Positions 44,572 to 53,307 of a DNA stretch of 64,000 nt are shown piece by piece; the first letter of the stretch is position 1; every line of letters starts with the position of its first letter. The position numbers and the translations under genes are program-made. Origin of the DNA: Arthrobacter sp. ISL-28 (GTDB taxonomy: Bacteria; Actinomycetota; Actinomycetes; Actinomycetales; Micrococcaceae); assembly GCF_018613875.1 (NCBI RefSeq), contig NZ_JAGGPJ010000028.1, forward strand, positions 1-64,000. Direction: 5' to 3'. Under the pieces are notes generated by a model that was not told the origin of the DNA, ran no database searches, and worked only from the letters and a program-made list of their open reading frames with translations.

Positions 44572-45567
44572 GTGACCATAATCGATAACGCCGTCTACGT
44601 TGACGGAGTGCGCAGCGCCGAGCCGCAAAGCCTTGAGCAGACCTTTGAGACGCTATCAGCTCACGGCGGCATGGCCTGGATCGGGCTCTACCGCCCCACC
44701 GAACCGGAAATGGCGGCCGTCGCCGCCGAATTCGGCCTTCACGAGCTGGCGGTCGAGGACGCCATTTCGGCCCACCAGCGTCCGAAGCTGGAGCGCTATG
44801 GCGACAACCTTTTCACAGTGCTGCGGCCCGCCCGGTACCTGGACGACACGGAAACCGTGGAGTTCGGCGAGCTTCACATCTTTACGGGCAGGAATTTTGT
44901 CGTGACCGTGCGGCACGCGGAGATGTCCGGGGTCGGGCAGGTCCGGCGGCGTCTGGAGGCGCGGCCTGATCTCCTCCGCCACGGCCCGGAAGCCGTGCTG
45001 TACGCGCTCCTGGACAGGGTGGTGGACGATTACGCGCCGGTGGTGGCCGGGCTGGAAAACGACATCGACGAAATCGAGGACCAGCTGTTCTCCGGCGACT
45101 CGACGGTGTCCCGGCGCATCTATGAACTGGCCCGTGAGGTCATTCAGTTCCAGCGTGCCATTCACCCGTTGCCCGGGATGATGCAGCAACTGAAGCGCGG
45201 ATTCGAAAAGTACGTCGTGGACACCGACCTGCAGCACAGCCTTCGGGACGTGGAGGACCACGTGGAGCGGGTGATATCCCGCGCGAATTCCTTCCGGGAC
45301 CTGCTGCAGAACGCCCTGACGCTGGACGGCACGCTGACCGCCAACCGGCAGAACGAGGCGAGCGCGGAGCAGAACGAGCAGGTCAAGAAGATCTCGGGCT
45401 GGGCGGCGATCTTCTTCGCCCCGTCCTTGGTAGCTGGTGTCTACGGGATGAATTTCGACCATATGCCGGAGCTGCACTGGGCCTTTGGGTATCCCCTGTC
45501 GATAGGGCTGATGGCGGGCGCCGCGGGCCTCATGTACGCCATCTTCAAGCGGAAGGGCTGGCTGTAG
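44572..45567 (+). CDS. corA: CorA-family magnesium transporter
   Basis: A 331-residue pentameric channel subunit from GTG 44572 (VTIIDNAVYVDGVR), with GAGGGA upstream. A cytoplasmic funnel is followed by two C-terminal helices; the first ends in the selectivity motif YGMNFDHMPEL. VDDYAPVVAGLENDIDEIEDQLF is the coiled stalk. Imports Mg2+ and perhaps Co2+. Follows the DUF1761 gene; no M-box riboswitch seen. Confidence 0.92.
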   Translation: MTIIDNAVYVDGVRSAEPQSLEQTFETLSAHGGMAWIGLYRPTEPEMAAVAAEFGLHELAVEDAISAHQRPKLERYGDNLFTVLRPARYLDDTETVEFGELHIFTGRNFVVTVRHAEMSGVGQVRRRLEARPDLLRHGPEAVLYALLDRVVDDYAPVVAGLENDIDEIEDQLFSGDSTVSRRIYELAREVIQFQRAIHPLPGMMQQLKRGFEKYVVDTDLQHSLRDVEDHVERVISRANSFRDLLQNALTLDGTLTANRQNEASAEQNEQVKKISGWAAIFFAPSLVAGVYGMNFDHMPELHWAFGYPLSIGLMAGAAGLMYAIFKRKGWL

Positions 45568-45571
45568 AGAC

Positions 45572-46105
45572 ATGTCCGGTTTCAGCCGCGGGCTCATCGT
45601 CACGCCGGGAACGGAGCGGCAGTTGGGCGCCTATGGCCTCTTCCGGCCTGCGCCGTCACAGCACCAGGTGCTCGCGCTCCCTTCACGGGTCCTTCCGGTC
45701 AAGAGCGCCGATCCCGACATTCTCTGGGTCAGCTTTGCCGAACTGTGCGGCAGCCCGCTGGAGCTTGCGGACTACCGGCAGCTTGCCGGCAGGTTCCCTG
45801 CCTGGGTGATCGACGGCGTGCCGTCCCCCGCCCTGGAATCCGCCTCCGGCTCCGCTTCCGCCGACGCCTGGCACCGCTTCCTTGACATGCTGGACCTGCT
45901 TCACGACCGGGACATCCCGCTCTTCCTCATCGGTCGCGGCCCCCTTGACTGGGAGTCCGCCGGCCGGGAGTCGGCCGGTAGCCGGCCAGCTGATTCGCCA
46001 TCGCGGCCCGGCGCGCCCCTGGCCAGAATTGCGAAAAGACTCGCCATGCTGCGCCGGATCGAATCCGACGAGCAGCTGGAAGACGAACAAACGGCCGGCT
46101 GTTAG
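45572..46105 (+). CDS. Stand-alone ZapE/AFG1 C-terminal-like protein
   Basis: A 177-residue soluble protein starting 4 bases after corA. The section ILWVSFAELCGSPLELADYRQLAGRFPAWVIDGVPS then RFLDMLDLLHDRDIPLFLIG resembles the C-terminal region of AFG1/ZapE ATPases (WxxFxxLC...SxxDYxxLAxxF...), but no Walker motifs or AAA core are present. A low-complexity tail with tandem ESAGRESAGSRPAD follows. It might be an adaptor or a diverged remnant. Function unknown. Confidence 0.55.
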   Translation: MSGFSRGLIVTPGTERQLGAYGLFRPAPSQHQVLALPSRVLPVKSADPDILWVSFAELCGSPLELADYRQLAGRFPAWVIDGVPSPALESASGSASADAWHRFLDMLDLLHDRDIPLFLIGRGPLDWESAGRESAGSRPADSPSRPGAPLARIAKRLAMLRRIESDEQLEDEQTAGC

Positions 46106-46137
46106 ACGTACTCCGCCCGGCAGGTCTGGCAGAGTAG

Positions 46138-46153
46138 CGCCCGCCGGCGGGCG
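46138..46153. repeat. 16-bp GC palindrome between convergent genes
   Basis: CGCCCGCCGGCGGGCG is perfectly symmetric and lies between two convergent stops. It may fold as part of a 3' end. No T run. Confidence 0.3.
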
Positions 46154-46183
46154 ATCCCGGCGGCGGCAAGTTACCCGCAGCGG

Positions 46184-48172
46184 TTAGGGAATGCTGGAAG
46201 CCAACGGCTGGTCGTGGCTGCCGGTTTCCAGGTCCTGCAGCCTGTGGCCGAGGGCTGCGGCGATCACGACAGAGCTGGCCGATGCCCAGGCCTGCGGGCG
46301 GCAACTGGCGGGGAAAGGCACCGGTGTCCGCATGGCATCCGAGCCGTGGCCGCCGAAAAGCTCCGGCAGCCGCCATTCATTGGCCTCCGCGACGTCAAGC
46401 AGCCCGGCGGCCAGCTGTGCCGCCTCACCGGGGAAGCCGTCCGCCAGCATGCCGTTGATGATCAGCGCGGTGTCATGGCTCCAGACAGCTCCCGCATGGT
46501 ACCGGGTGGGCCAGTATCCGCCATTGGTGGTGGACAGGGTGCGCACGCCGTAACCGGAGAACATCGTCGGATCCATGATCCGCCGGACGACGATCTCCTT
46601 CTCCTCCTGGTTCAGGATGCCGGTACCAAGCAGATGGCCCATATTGGACGTCACGCCGTCGACCGCTTTCTTGTCCGCGTCGAGCGCCAGGGCAGGGTAG
46701 GGACCGAGTTCATCCTCACACCAGAAGCGGGCACGGAACCGTTCCGCCATGCCGGCGGCGTAGTCGCGCCACTCCTGGGCGCCGGGCTGGCTGAAGGCAT
46801 CCAGCAACTCAGCCCCGACCATTGCCGCCTCGTAGGCGTAGGCCTGGACCTCAGCCAGGGCGATGGGCCCGGAGGCCAGGGAGCCGTCGTGCCACCGGAT
46901 GGCGTCGCCGGAATCCTTCCAGCCCTGGTTGACGAGGCCCTGCCCGGATGCGTCGAGGTATTCCAGGAACCCGTCCCCGTCCAGGTCGCCGTGGTCCCGG
47001 AGCCACTCCAGGGCATCCTGGAGGTTGGGAAGCAGTTCTTCAACCTCCGCATCGGGCATGCCGGCCTTCCAGGCATCGTGCAGGAGGCAGATCCAGAGCG
47101 GAGTGGCATCGATGGTGCCGTAGTAGACAGGCGGGAGCCGCAGCGCCTGGCCTGTTTCGGCCACGGTCAGGACCGTCCGCCGGACTTCGTGCAGTATCTT
47201 CCCGGGCTGGACCGCCGTCGTGTGGTCCGTTTCGGTTCCCTGCCGTCCGGCGAGGGCGCGCAGAGTGCCTCCGGCGATGGCCGTGGTGACCGGCAGCAGC
47301 ATGCGCGCGGCAATGATGGAGTCCCGGCCGAACATGGTGAAGAACCATGGGGCGCCGGCGGCAAGGAAGGTGTCATGGGGGTGCGAGGAATGGGCCAGCC
47401 GAAGGCTGTTAAGGTCACTGACCGACCGCTGCAGGAGGTTGTTGAGCCTGGGATCGGCGGAGACGGGCGCAATGATGGGCGAGCCGTCACCGGAAAGCAT
47501 CGGCGAGTCCGCATCCGTCAGGTCCACGGCCCATTCCAGTTCGACGACGGCTCCGGGCTGGACCTCCACTGCCCAGTCGATGGTCACGGTGCTCCCTGCG
47601 AACCCGACGGCGGCCGGCGCGGTCCCGTCGCTTGAGCCGGTGGTGAGCAGCAGGGCAGTGTCGTCGTCACGCCAGGACCACGAGTTGGCCGCCGGTTCGA
47701 CGGGGCGGCTGGACCTTTCCCCCTGCTTGATCTGCTCCATGGTGGTGTTGTCAGCCGTCAGCGTGAGCCGGACATTCAGCGCGACGGGCCGGCGGAACGC
47801 AGACTCAATTCTCAGCGTCTCTGCCACCCGGCCGGTGCAGCCGGTGAGGGATTCGGTATCTTCGCCCGGCCGGATCCTGCCCGATTCGGCGGTGCGGGTC
47901 CTGACCAGGGAAAGCAGCGGGTCCGCCACCTCAGCCTCGGCACGCACAAAGTAGATGTAATCCGTCTCCTTGGACGAGTGCAGCTGGGTTGATACCCACT
48001 CAGGCTCCCTGCCGTCAACGGAGAGGACAGCGCTGTTCAGCACACGGTCGTCGCCGCAATAGATCCCCTGGGCACCTGCCCTGCGGATCTGCCCATGGGC
48101 ATCCGACCATGCCTGGATAGGGGCGCTGAAGACACCGGAAAGGTTGTGCAGGTATGGCTGCTCAGACGCCAT
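46184..48172 (-). CDS. Glycogen debranching-type amylo-alpha-1,6-glucosidase
   Basis: A 662-residue cytosolic enzyme from ATG 48172 (CAGGAG 6 bases ahead). An N-terminal GDE_N-like domain (about 1-230: GIYCGDDRVLNSAVLSVDG) is followed by a six-hairpin (alpha/alpha)6 glucosidase: PWFFTMFGRDSIIAARMLLPVT, YYGTIDATPLWICLL, DGDGFLEYLDASGQGLVNQGWKDSGDAI, GYGVRTLS, YHAGAVWSHDTALI. The DSGD and Glu positions fit acids of this fold. It probably acts on glycogen or oligosaccharides; exact substrate unknown. Controlled by the divergent LacI protein. Confidence 0.87.
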   Translation of the reverse strand: MASEQPYLHNLSGVFSAPIQAWSDAHGQIRRAGAQGIYCGDDRVLNSAVLSVDGREPEWVSTQLHSSKETDYIYFVRAEAEVADPLLSLVRTRTAESGRIRPGEDTESLTGCTGRVAETLRIESAFRRPVALNVRLTLTADNTTMEQIKQGERSSRPVEPAANSWSWRDDDTALLLTTGSSDGTAPAAVGFAGSTVTIDWAVEVQPGAVVELEWAVDLTDADSPMLSGDGSPIIAPVSADPRLNNLLQRSVSDLNSLRLAHSSHPHDTFLAAGAPWFFTMFGRDSIIAARMLLPVTTAIAGGTLRALAGRQGTETDHTTAVQPGKILHEVRRTVLTVAETGQALRLPPVYYGTIDATPLWICLLHDAWKAGMPDAEVEELLPNLQDALEWLRDHGDLDGDGFLEYLDASGQGLVNQGWKDSGDAIRWHDGSLASGPIALAEVQAYAYEAAMVGAELLDAFSQPGAQEWRDYAAGMAERFRARFWCEDELGPYPALALDADKKAVDGVTSNMGHLLGTGILNQEEKEIVVRRIMDPTMFSGYGVRTLSTTNGGYWPTRYHAGAVWSHDTALIINGMLADGFPGEAAQLAAGLLDVAEANEWRLPELFGGHGSDAMRTPVPFPASCRPQAWASASSVVIAAALGHRLQDLETGSHDQPLASSIP

Positions 48173-48248
48173 GAAAAACTCCTGAAATTCAAGATGTTGG
48201 GAGATCGGAGGAATGCTACGGAGAGGCTGCGCAACTCGGACAGGGCAT

Positions 48249-48264
48249 ATTTGATCGATCAAAT
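48249..48264. promoter_or_regulatory. LacI-type operator
   Basis: ATTTGATCGATCAAAT is a perfect 16-bp palindrome with the central CG of LacI/GalR sites. It lies 77 bases ahead of the debranching gene and 116 before the LacI gene, so one site can control both. Confidence 0.72.
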
Positions 48265-48379
48265 TATCGCCTAAAAATCCTCTCACACGTTACTGTGAGA
48301 TGGAAAAAGACGGCGTTCCAGCCGCACAACTGCCCTGCCTGCGGCCACCTGCCTCATCAGGAAGATCCAAGGAGAATTC

Positions 48380-49453
48380 GTGGCCCGGCCCACCCTCGCA
48401 AGTCTGGCCACCGAACTCGGCGTGTCGAGGCAGACCATCTCCAACGCGCTTAATGCCCCGGACCGGGTCAGGCCGGCCACGCTGAAACGCGTCCTTGATG
48501 CCATCGAAGCTGCCGGCTACCGGCCCTCCGCAGCTGCACGCCAGCTGCGGACCCGGCGGTCCATGAATCTGGGCATGAGACTGCTGCCCGCCACGGACGG
48601 CATCAACGGATCCATCCTCGACCGCTTCCTGCATGCCCTGACGGAATCCGCGCAGGCGGCCGGCTACCGCCTGACACTGTTCTGCGCCGATACGGACGAC
48701 GACGAAGTCCGCCAGTACGAGCAGTTGCTCCACGTTGCCGGCCTCGACGGTTTCGTCCTTACCTCCAGCAGGCGCGACGATGTCCGCACACGTTGGCTCC
48801 AGGAGCATGGAACCCCCTTTGCCATTTTCGGGCGTCCCTGGGGCGAGCTCCAGCGGGACGGCTCCGCCAGGCATCCATGGGTGGATATTGACGGGGCCGC
48901 GGGCACCGCGGAAGCCGTCACACACCTTGTCAGGCAGGGTCACAGCCGTATCGGTTTCCTGGGCTGGCACGACGGCGGCCCGGTGGGAGACGATCGCCGG
49001 GCCGGTTGGGAGCATGCCATGCGGGCCTCGGGCCTGAGCGAGCACATTTCCCGGCTCCGCATCTCCACGCCCGACACCATCGCAGGGGGCGTCTCCGGCG
49101 GCCGGAAACTCATCGAGCGAGACGCCACGGCTATTGTCTGCGCGAGCGACTCGCTTGCCATCGGTGCGCTGGAAAGCCTCCGCGAGCTGCGACCGCGACT
49201 TTTCCTCCCCGGGCAGCCCGCCGGTCCCGGCCTAAGGGCCGCCGTCGTGGGATTCGACGACACCCCTGTGGCAGCGGCCCTGGGGCTCTCCAGTGTGGCC
49301 CAGCCGGTGGAGGATGCCGCCCGCCACATTGTGCGCCTGCTGACCTACGAACTTGCCGGTTATCCCGCTGCCGGCACCATGCCGGATGAGAGTCTGCTGC
49401 TGACTCCGCACGTGGTGGAAAGGGTCCCACTGCCGCTGGCACCGCCCGCGTGA
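48380..49453 (+). CDS. LacI-family transcriptional regulator
   Basis: A 357-residue repressor from GTG 48380 (AAGGAG 7 bases ahead). HTH 1-55: TLASLATELGVSRQTISNALNAPDRVRPATLKRVLDAI. Sugar-binding core: NLGMRLLPATDGINGSILDRFLHAL, then VDIDGAAGTAEAVTHLVRQGHSRIGFLG and IVCASDSLAIGALESLR. Probable repressor of the divergent debranching gene. Effector unknown; a maltooligosaccharide or glucose-type ligand is plausible. Confidence 0.92.
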   Translation: MARPTLASLATELGVSRQTISNALNAPDRVRPATLKRVLDAIEAAGYRPSAAARQLRTRRSMNLGMRLLPATDGINGSILDRFLHALTESAQAAGYRLTLFCADTDDDEVRQYEQLLHVAGLDGFVLTSSRRDDVRTRWLQEHGTPFAIFGRPWGELQRDGSARHPWVDIDGAAGTAEAVTHLVRQGHSRIGFLGWHDGGPVGDDRRAGWEHAMRASGLSEHISRLRISTPDTIAGGVSGGRKLIERDATAIVCASDSLAIGALESLRELRPRLFLPGQPAGPGLRAAVVGFDDTPVAAALGLSSVAQPVEDAARHIVRLLTYELAGYPAAGTMPDESLLLTPHVVERVPLPLAPPA

Positions 49454-49468
49454 AAGCTGCGCGCCAGA

Positions 49469-50059
49469 CTACTCGAGGATGTTCTTCTTGACGAACACCA
49501 AATAGTCTCCGGATGCTTCTTCGAATCCGAAATCCTGCCAGTAGTCCTTCAGGGTCGATGTGGCCTTCTCATACTCAGGCGAACCTTCGGCCGGGCCGCC
49601 CTGAACGTCTGCCGGCGCCGCGCGGGCCACGACGAGGTCCACCGACCGGCCAACTGTTTCGATGATGGCGTTCAGGACGATGTAGCCGATTCTGCCGCCT
49701 CGGTATTCGGGAAGGATCTCCAGGGACGAGACGATCATCAGGTCACCGCCGTCCTCAAGATTTTCGGTGACCAGATCGGGACGCTCCGCTGTCAGCATCT
49801 CGGCGGCGTCGGCCAACTCACGGTCAGGCTCGCCCCTGGCGAGAAGGAGGTTGATTTTTCCGGCATTCGGAACGACCTCAACGACGGCGTTTCCGACCGG
49901 CACTTCCTCCCCGCCCTGGCCGTCCGCCTTGAAGACAGTGCCGCTGATCGTTACCTCCCAGCGCATCGGGTAGCCCCGTGGATAATGCTCAAGTCCAGGT
50001 GTGCCGCGGTACCGAAGCCTGTACTCGAAGGTCAGCTGTTCCGGGTCGATCACCGTCAT
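49469..50059 (-). CDS. GNAT-like protein of unknown substrate
   Basis: A 196-residue protein. The C-terminal half has a GNAT-like core (MIVSSLEILPEYRGGRIGYIVLNAIIETVG) with the R-G-G-x-I-G acetyl-CoA loop and a final WQDFGFEEASGDYLVFVKK. The N-terminal 80 residues (YPRGYPMRWEVTISGTVFKADG) are beta-rich and unassigned. An acetyltransferase role is likely but unproven. Convergent with LacI by 15 bases. Confidence 0.6.
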   Translation of the reverse strand: MTVIDPEQLTFEYRLRYRGTPGLEHYPRGYPMRWEVTISGTVFKADGQGGEEVPVGNAVVEVVPNAGKINLLLARGEPDRELADAAEMLTAERPDLVTENLEDGGDLMIVSSLEILPEYRGGRIGYIVLNAIIETVGRSVDLVVARAAPADVQGGPAEGSPEYEKATSTLKDYWQDFGFEEASGDYLVFVKKNILE

Positions 50060-50342
50060 GACGCCGTCCTTGTGTCGTCAGCTCCTGCGCTTACACGGGC
50101 AGTCTATTCCGGGCTCGGCTGTTCAGGAATGGTGCCCGGGAGTGGCGCCCCCTCGTGGGTCGTAAAGCCGCCTGGAAACTGCCCATTGCCGACTTCCGCC
50201 CTCCACTGGTAGATTGCCGAATTTCATCAATTCATCAACTTACCCGCTGGTAAGGGTTATGCCTGCCGAGCGGACCCGTTAGCCTGTCGAGAGAGGCCCG
50301 GGGGAAGGGTCCCCCGGCTGAAGGCTATAGAGGACCAGCTAA

Positions 50343-50639
50343 ATGCCAAGCACTGTGACTTTTTCGGTGACAACCATGCCCAGAAACGGCTCAGAGGACA
50401 CTTTCCGCCATGCCGTCCTGAATTTGCGGACGGATGAACTGGAGGACTGCTTCCTGTCCGTGTTCCACGTCGGCGACACTTACGCCCTACTCAGCGGTGA
50501 AGCCATCCCGGGCGCCCATACGGCCACCAACGATGCGCTCCGGGCGTACCTGATCCGCCGGCTCGCGGGGAACTGCAGCGGCCTGGACTTCGATGTGAAG
50601 ATTGACCAGGCGTCAGAATGCGCCCGCTCCCGTTCGTGA
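50343..50639 (+). CDS. Small protein of unknown function
   Basis: A 98-residue protein with GAGGACC about 9 bases before the ATG. Acidic centre (LRTDELEDCFLSVFHVGDTY), one Cys pair, no membrane segments. No family recognised. The 283-base gap upstream carries a short hairpin CTTACC/GGTAAG at 50237-50252 and nothing else. Confidence 0.6.
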   Translation: MPSTVTFSVTTMPRNGSEDTFRHAVLNLRTDELEDCFLSVFHVGDTYALLSGEAIPGAHTATNDALRAYLIRRLAGNCSGLDFDVKIDQASECARSRS

Positions 50640-50716
50640 ACTCCCGTTCGTGATCGCGACAGCGTTGTCAAGACCCGAGTTCTCAATACCGGCGCTGTCA
50701 AGACCAAGGAGAAGAC

Positions 50717-51241
50717 ATGAATAAGCAACTGGGCGTTGGCCTCTCCGCCTTGGCGTTGGCGGCGGCACTGGCGGGCTGCGGCGGGAACCCGGGGACCACG
50801 AGCCCGACAACAGGAACGCCTCCCACGTCTGCGACCGCACCTGCGCCGGGCGTTTCCACCACTCCGGCAGCCGACGTCGAGCTTCGAACAGCTACTTCCG
50901 CCGCTGGCCCGATCGTGGTGGACTCAGACGGGAAGAGCATCTATTTCTTCACCAAGGACGTCAAGGATTCGGGAACCAGTGCCTGCAAGGATGCGTGCGC
51001 CGCTGCATGGCCGGCAGTGACCACCACGTCCGATTCACCTGCTGCGGAAGGGATCACCGGCACCGTCGGCACCATTAGCACCGCGGCCGGCAAAAAGCAG
51101 ATCACCATCAATGGCATGCCGGTTTACTACTACGCCAAGGACGGCGGCGCCGGGGACATCCTTGGCCAGGGGGTCAACGATTCCTGGTACCTGGTCAGTC
51201 CAACCGGCGAGATGCTGAAGTCCGCGCCCGGCGGGTACTAA
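50717..51241 (+). CDS. Secreted-repeat lipoprotein (COG4315 type)
   Basis: A 174-residue lipoprotein: LALAAALAGCGGNPG gives the lipobox, followed by a Thr/Pro linker. Two copies of the secreted repeat: IVVDSDGKSIYFFTKDVKDSGTSACKDACAAAWPAV and ITINGMPVYYYAKDGGAGDILGQGVNDSWYLVSPTG. Function unknown; seen widely in Actinobacteria. GGAG lies before the ATG. Confidence 0.88.
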   Translation: MNKQLGVGLSALALAAALAGCGGNPGTTSPTTGTPPTSATAPAPGVSTTPAADVELRTATSAAGPIVVDSDGKSIYFFTKDVKDSGTSACKDACAAAWPAVTTTSDSPAAEGITGTVGTISTAAGKKQITINGMPVYYYAKDGGAGDILGQGVNDSWYLVSPTGEMLKSAPGGY

Positions 51242-51400
51242 GGTCGGGCAGCACGGCCTGGACTAAAGGCAGGCCAGGGATTTAAAGAGCGGGCTTTCGA
51301 GGTTAGGGCCGCGGCTGGTTAGCGCTGCCCGCCGGATCCTATGTCTGTCCTCCGAGAAGTCCTGTGTCCGCCCTCCGAGGAGCCGGCTGTCCTGGCCGGA

Positions 51401-51433
51401 CGGCCCGCCAGCGGGTGCTCCGCTGACGGGCCG
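51401..51433 (+). terminator. Hairpin between lipoprotein and SRPBCC genes
   Basis: A 14-bp GC stem with one mismatch and a 5-base loop (51415-51419), followed on the plus strand by a pyrimidine-rich run at 51449-51458. It lies between convergent genes. Confidence 0.45.
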
Positions 51434-51477
51434 CCTTGGCCCATTCGACTTTCTTCTCAATTCAGCAGACAAGGTTC

Positions 51478-51951
51478 CTAGATCTGTCCGGTCGGGCCGG
51501 TGTCCTTGACGTCACCGCGCCAGGCGCCTGTTTCGGTGCCCCGGGATTCGATGAAGTCCTTGAACTTGCGCATGTCCGCTTTAACCTGCATTTCGTCGAT
51601 CTTCAGGGCGGCACCTGCTTTCTCGGTGACTGTTTCCGGCGCCCACTCGAAATGGACCTTGACCTTGGTGTGATTCGCATCCAGCGGTGTGAACCTGATG
51701 ATGCCGGCGTGCGACTTGCCGTCGGTGCTGCGCCAAGCGATCCGGTCGTCGGGCTCCTGGTCAACTATTTCCGTATCGAATTCCCGCTGAACGCCACCGA
51801 CCTTGGTAACCCAGTGGTTGGTGGTGTCAGTCACTTGGGTTACGGATTCCACGCCGGACATGAACTGCGGAAAGGATTCGAACTGGGTCCACTGGTTGTA
51901 CGCTGTGTGCACTGGAACGGCGACATCAACGGTCTCTTCAACGGTTTCCAT
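51478..51951 (-). CDS. SRPBCC/START-like protein
   Basis: A 157-residue protein from ATG 51951, with AGGAGG 6 bases ahead. VEETVDVAVPVHTAYNQWTQFESFPQFMSGVESVT is the polyketide-cyclase/START-like start; AWRSTDGKSHAGIIRFTPLDANHTKVKVHFEWAP is the sheet. Binds a hydrophobic ligand in the family. An open frame runs on upstream but without a ribosome binding site. Confidence 0.85.
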   Translation of the reverse strand: METVEETVDVAVPVHTAYNQWTQFESFPQFMSGVESVTQVTDTTNHWVTKVGGVQREFDTEIVDQEPDDRIAWRSTDGKSHAGIIRFTPLDANHTKVKVHFEWAPETVTEKAGAALKIDEMQVKADMRKFKDFIESRGTETGAWRGDVKDTGPTGQI

Positions 51952-52125
51952 CTGCTTCCTCCTGTCATGACGGACGGCCCGCAGCAGCGGACCGGCAGCG
52001 GGCACCGTTCTGCGGGACCCGGCAACCCGCCACACTTGAACGGTAAGTCGGCTGACTTTCCATGTCCAGACCTGTTTCATACTTGCCGCCGGTGGTCCTG
52101 GGCGGGCAGGGAACGGCGGCTGCGG

Positions 52126-52851
52126 CTACTTGCAGGTGGTTAAGATGCTGGCAATCGCGTCGCGTTCAGCCTGGGTGACCCATAGCTGGTACTTGGCTTT
52201 CACGGCAGTCTGGCGGGCGACATATTCGCACCGAAAGGCCTTGTTGCTCGGGAGCCAAGTGGCGGCGTCCTTATCGCCCTTGGAACCGTTTGCGGGACCG
52301 TCGGCCGCCATTAGGTTCAGCGGGTCGTTGGCGAGTTGCGTGCGCTGTTCGGGGCTGATCCGCTGGGCGCCTTTCTGCCAGGCGTCGCTAAGGGCAACGA
52401 TGTGGTCGATCTGTACCGCTGAGCTGGTCTTGTTGCCGCGGACGAACTTGATGGTTGTGCCGGTGTACTTGTCGGAGAGTATGCCCGTGGCCACCACGCA
52501 GTTCTTCGTCCCTGGCTTGAACGTCTCGCCGGTCAGGTCGCGGGCGAGGATGTCGTTGCGGGTATCGCAGCCGTTGTGATCTAGATCGGCCCAGGCAGGT
52601 CCGAATTTTTCGCGGGTGTAGCCGGTTTTCGGAGCCCGCCCCTTTACCGGGAGGGTTGCCAGCTGGGTCATGGCATTAGAGGCCTCGCCAGCCGTCAAGC
52701 CTGAACCCGGCGCCACGGCTGCCTTGGATGGGGGTGCCCCCGCCTGGGCGGCAGCATCGCATCCGGCGAGGGCGCCGGAGAGCAGCAGCGCAGTCAGTAC
52801 GGTCAAGGTTTTGGTGGCGGCGGAGCGTGTGATGGTCGTGCCCTTCTTCAT
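52126..52851 (-). CDS. HNH/DUF1524 (GmrSD C-terminal-like) lipoprotein
   Basis: A 241-residue protein from ATG 52851 (or GTG 52872). MKKGTTITRSAATKTLTVLTALLLSGALAGC is a lipoprotein signal. WADLDHNGCDTRNDILARDL, then VQIDHIVALSDAWQKGAQ (DH catalytic) and LANDPLNLMAADGPANGSKGDKDAATWLP make the HNH-like fold. A secreted nuclease is the inference. Common in Actinobacteria. Confidence 0.85.
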   Translation of the reverse strand: MKKGTTITRSAATKTLTVLTALLLSGALAGCDAAAQAGAPPSKAAVAPGSGLTAGEASNAMTQLATLPVKGRAPKTGYTREKFGPAWADLDHNGCDTRNDILARDLTGETFKPGTKNCVVATGILSDKYTGTTIKFVRGNKTSSAVQIDHIVALSDAWQKGAQRISPEQRTQLANDPLNLMAADGPANGSKGDKDAATWLPSNKAFRCEYVARQTAVKAKYQLWVTQAERDAIASILTTCK

Positions 52852-53255
52852 GTATGCGGCGGCTCCGCTCACGCTACACTCGACGCCCGAACAAGGACTG
52901 TAGGCGGAGCGATGGTGTCGACCACCTTCTGCGCAGATGCGTAGCCAACCGTGAAGAAAGACAGGTATCCATCACTCGTGCAGGGCGTGCTCACGGAGTG
53001 TTGACTGTAAGAAGGGCGGCAGTCTGTTGAAGCCCTTGCGGTAGCTCAGGTCGCCGGCGTCAGTCAGGTTTCCGGACGTGCTCGTCCGGAGGGAGGCCGG
53101 GCCGGCGACGTGGGTCGCGGCTGAGACAGGGCACCCCAACCGCCGCCGCCCCGCTTGGCCATGGTGAGCCGGGGGATCAGACCCTGTTTCTCCGCGCATT
53201 CGGGAAAAATTTTCCGCTAATCCTCTTGTCAGCTGTTGGTGCCGGTGCTATTTAA
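52852..53255. other. Gap with no supported gene
   Basis: An open minus frame at 52972-53199 ends LSYRKGFNRLPPFLQSTLRE but lacks a ribosome binding site and family resemblance. CCGGAC/GTCCGG at about 53081-53098 makes a small hairpin. I see nothing else. Confidence 0.45.
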
Positions 53256-53297
53256 ATCTATGTCAGCGGATATAGATCCGGTCACTTGATGATCAAG
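53256..53297 (+). promoter_or_regulatory. Two inverted repeats ahead of hsp20
   Basis: ATCTAT-N10-ATAGAT (53256-53277) and CTTGAT-G-ATCAAG (53285-53297) lie within 60 bases of the start. The second overlaps the ribosome binding site. It resembles half of the HspR-type HAIR consensus but is too short to assign to it. Confidence 0.45.
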
Positions 53298-53307
53298 GAG
53301 GTATGTC

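Noticed and set aside
52972..53199. Minus-strand open frame as a transposase remnant
   Set aside because: No catalytic motif, no terminal repeats and no ribosome binding site; the resemblance was too vague to keep.
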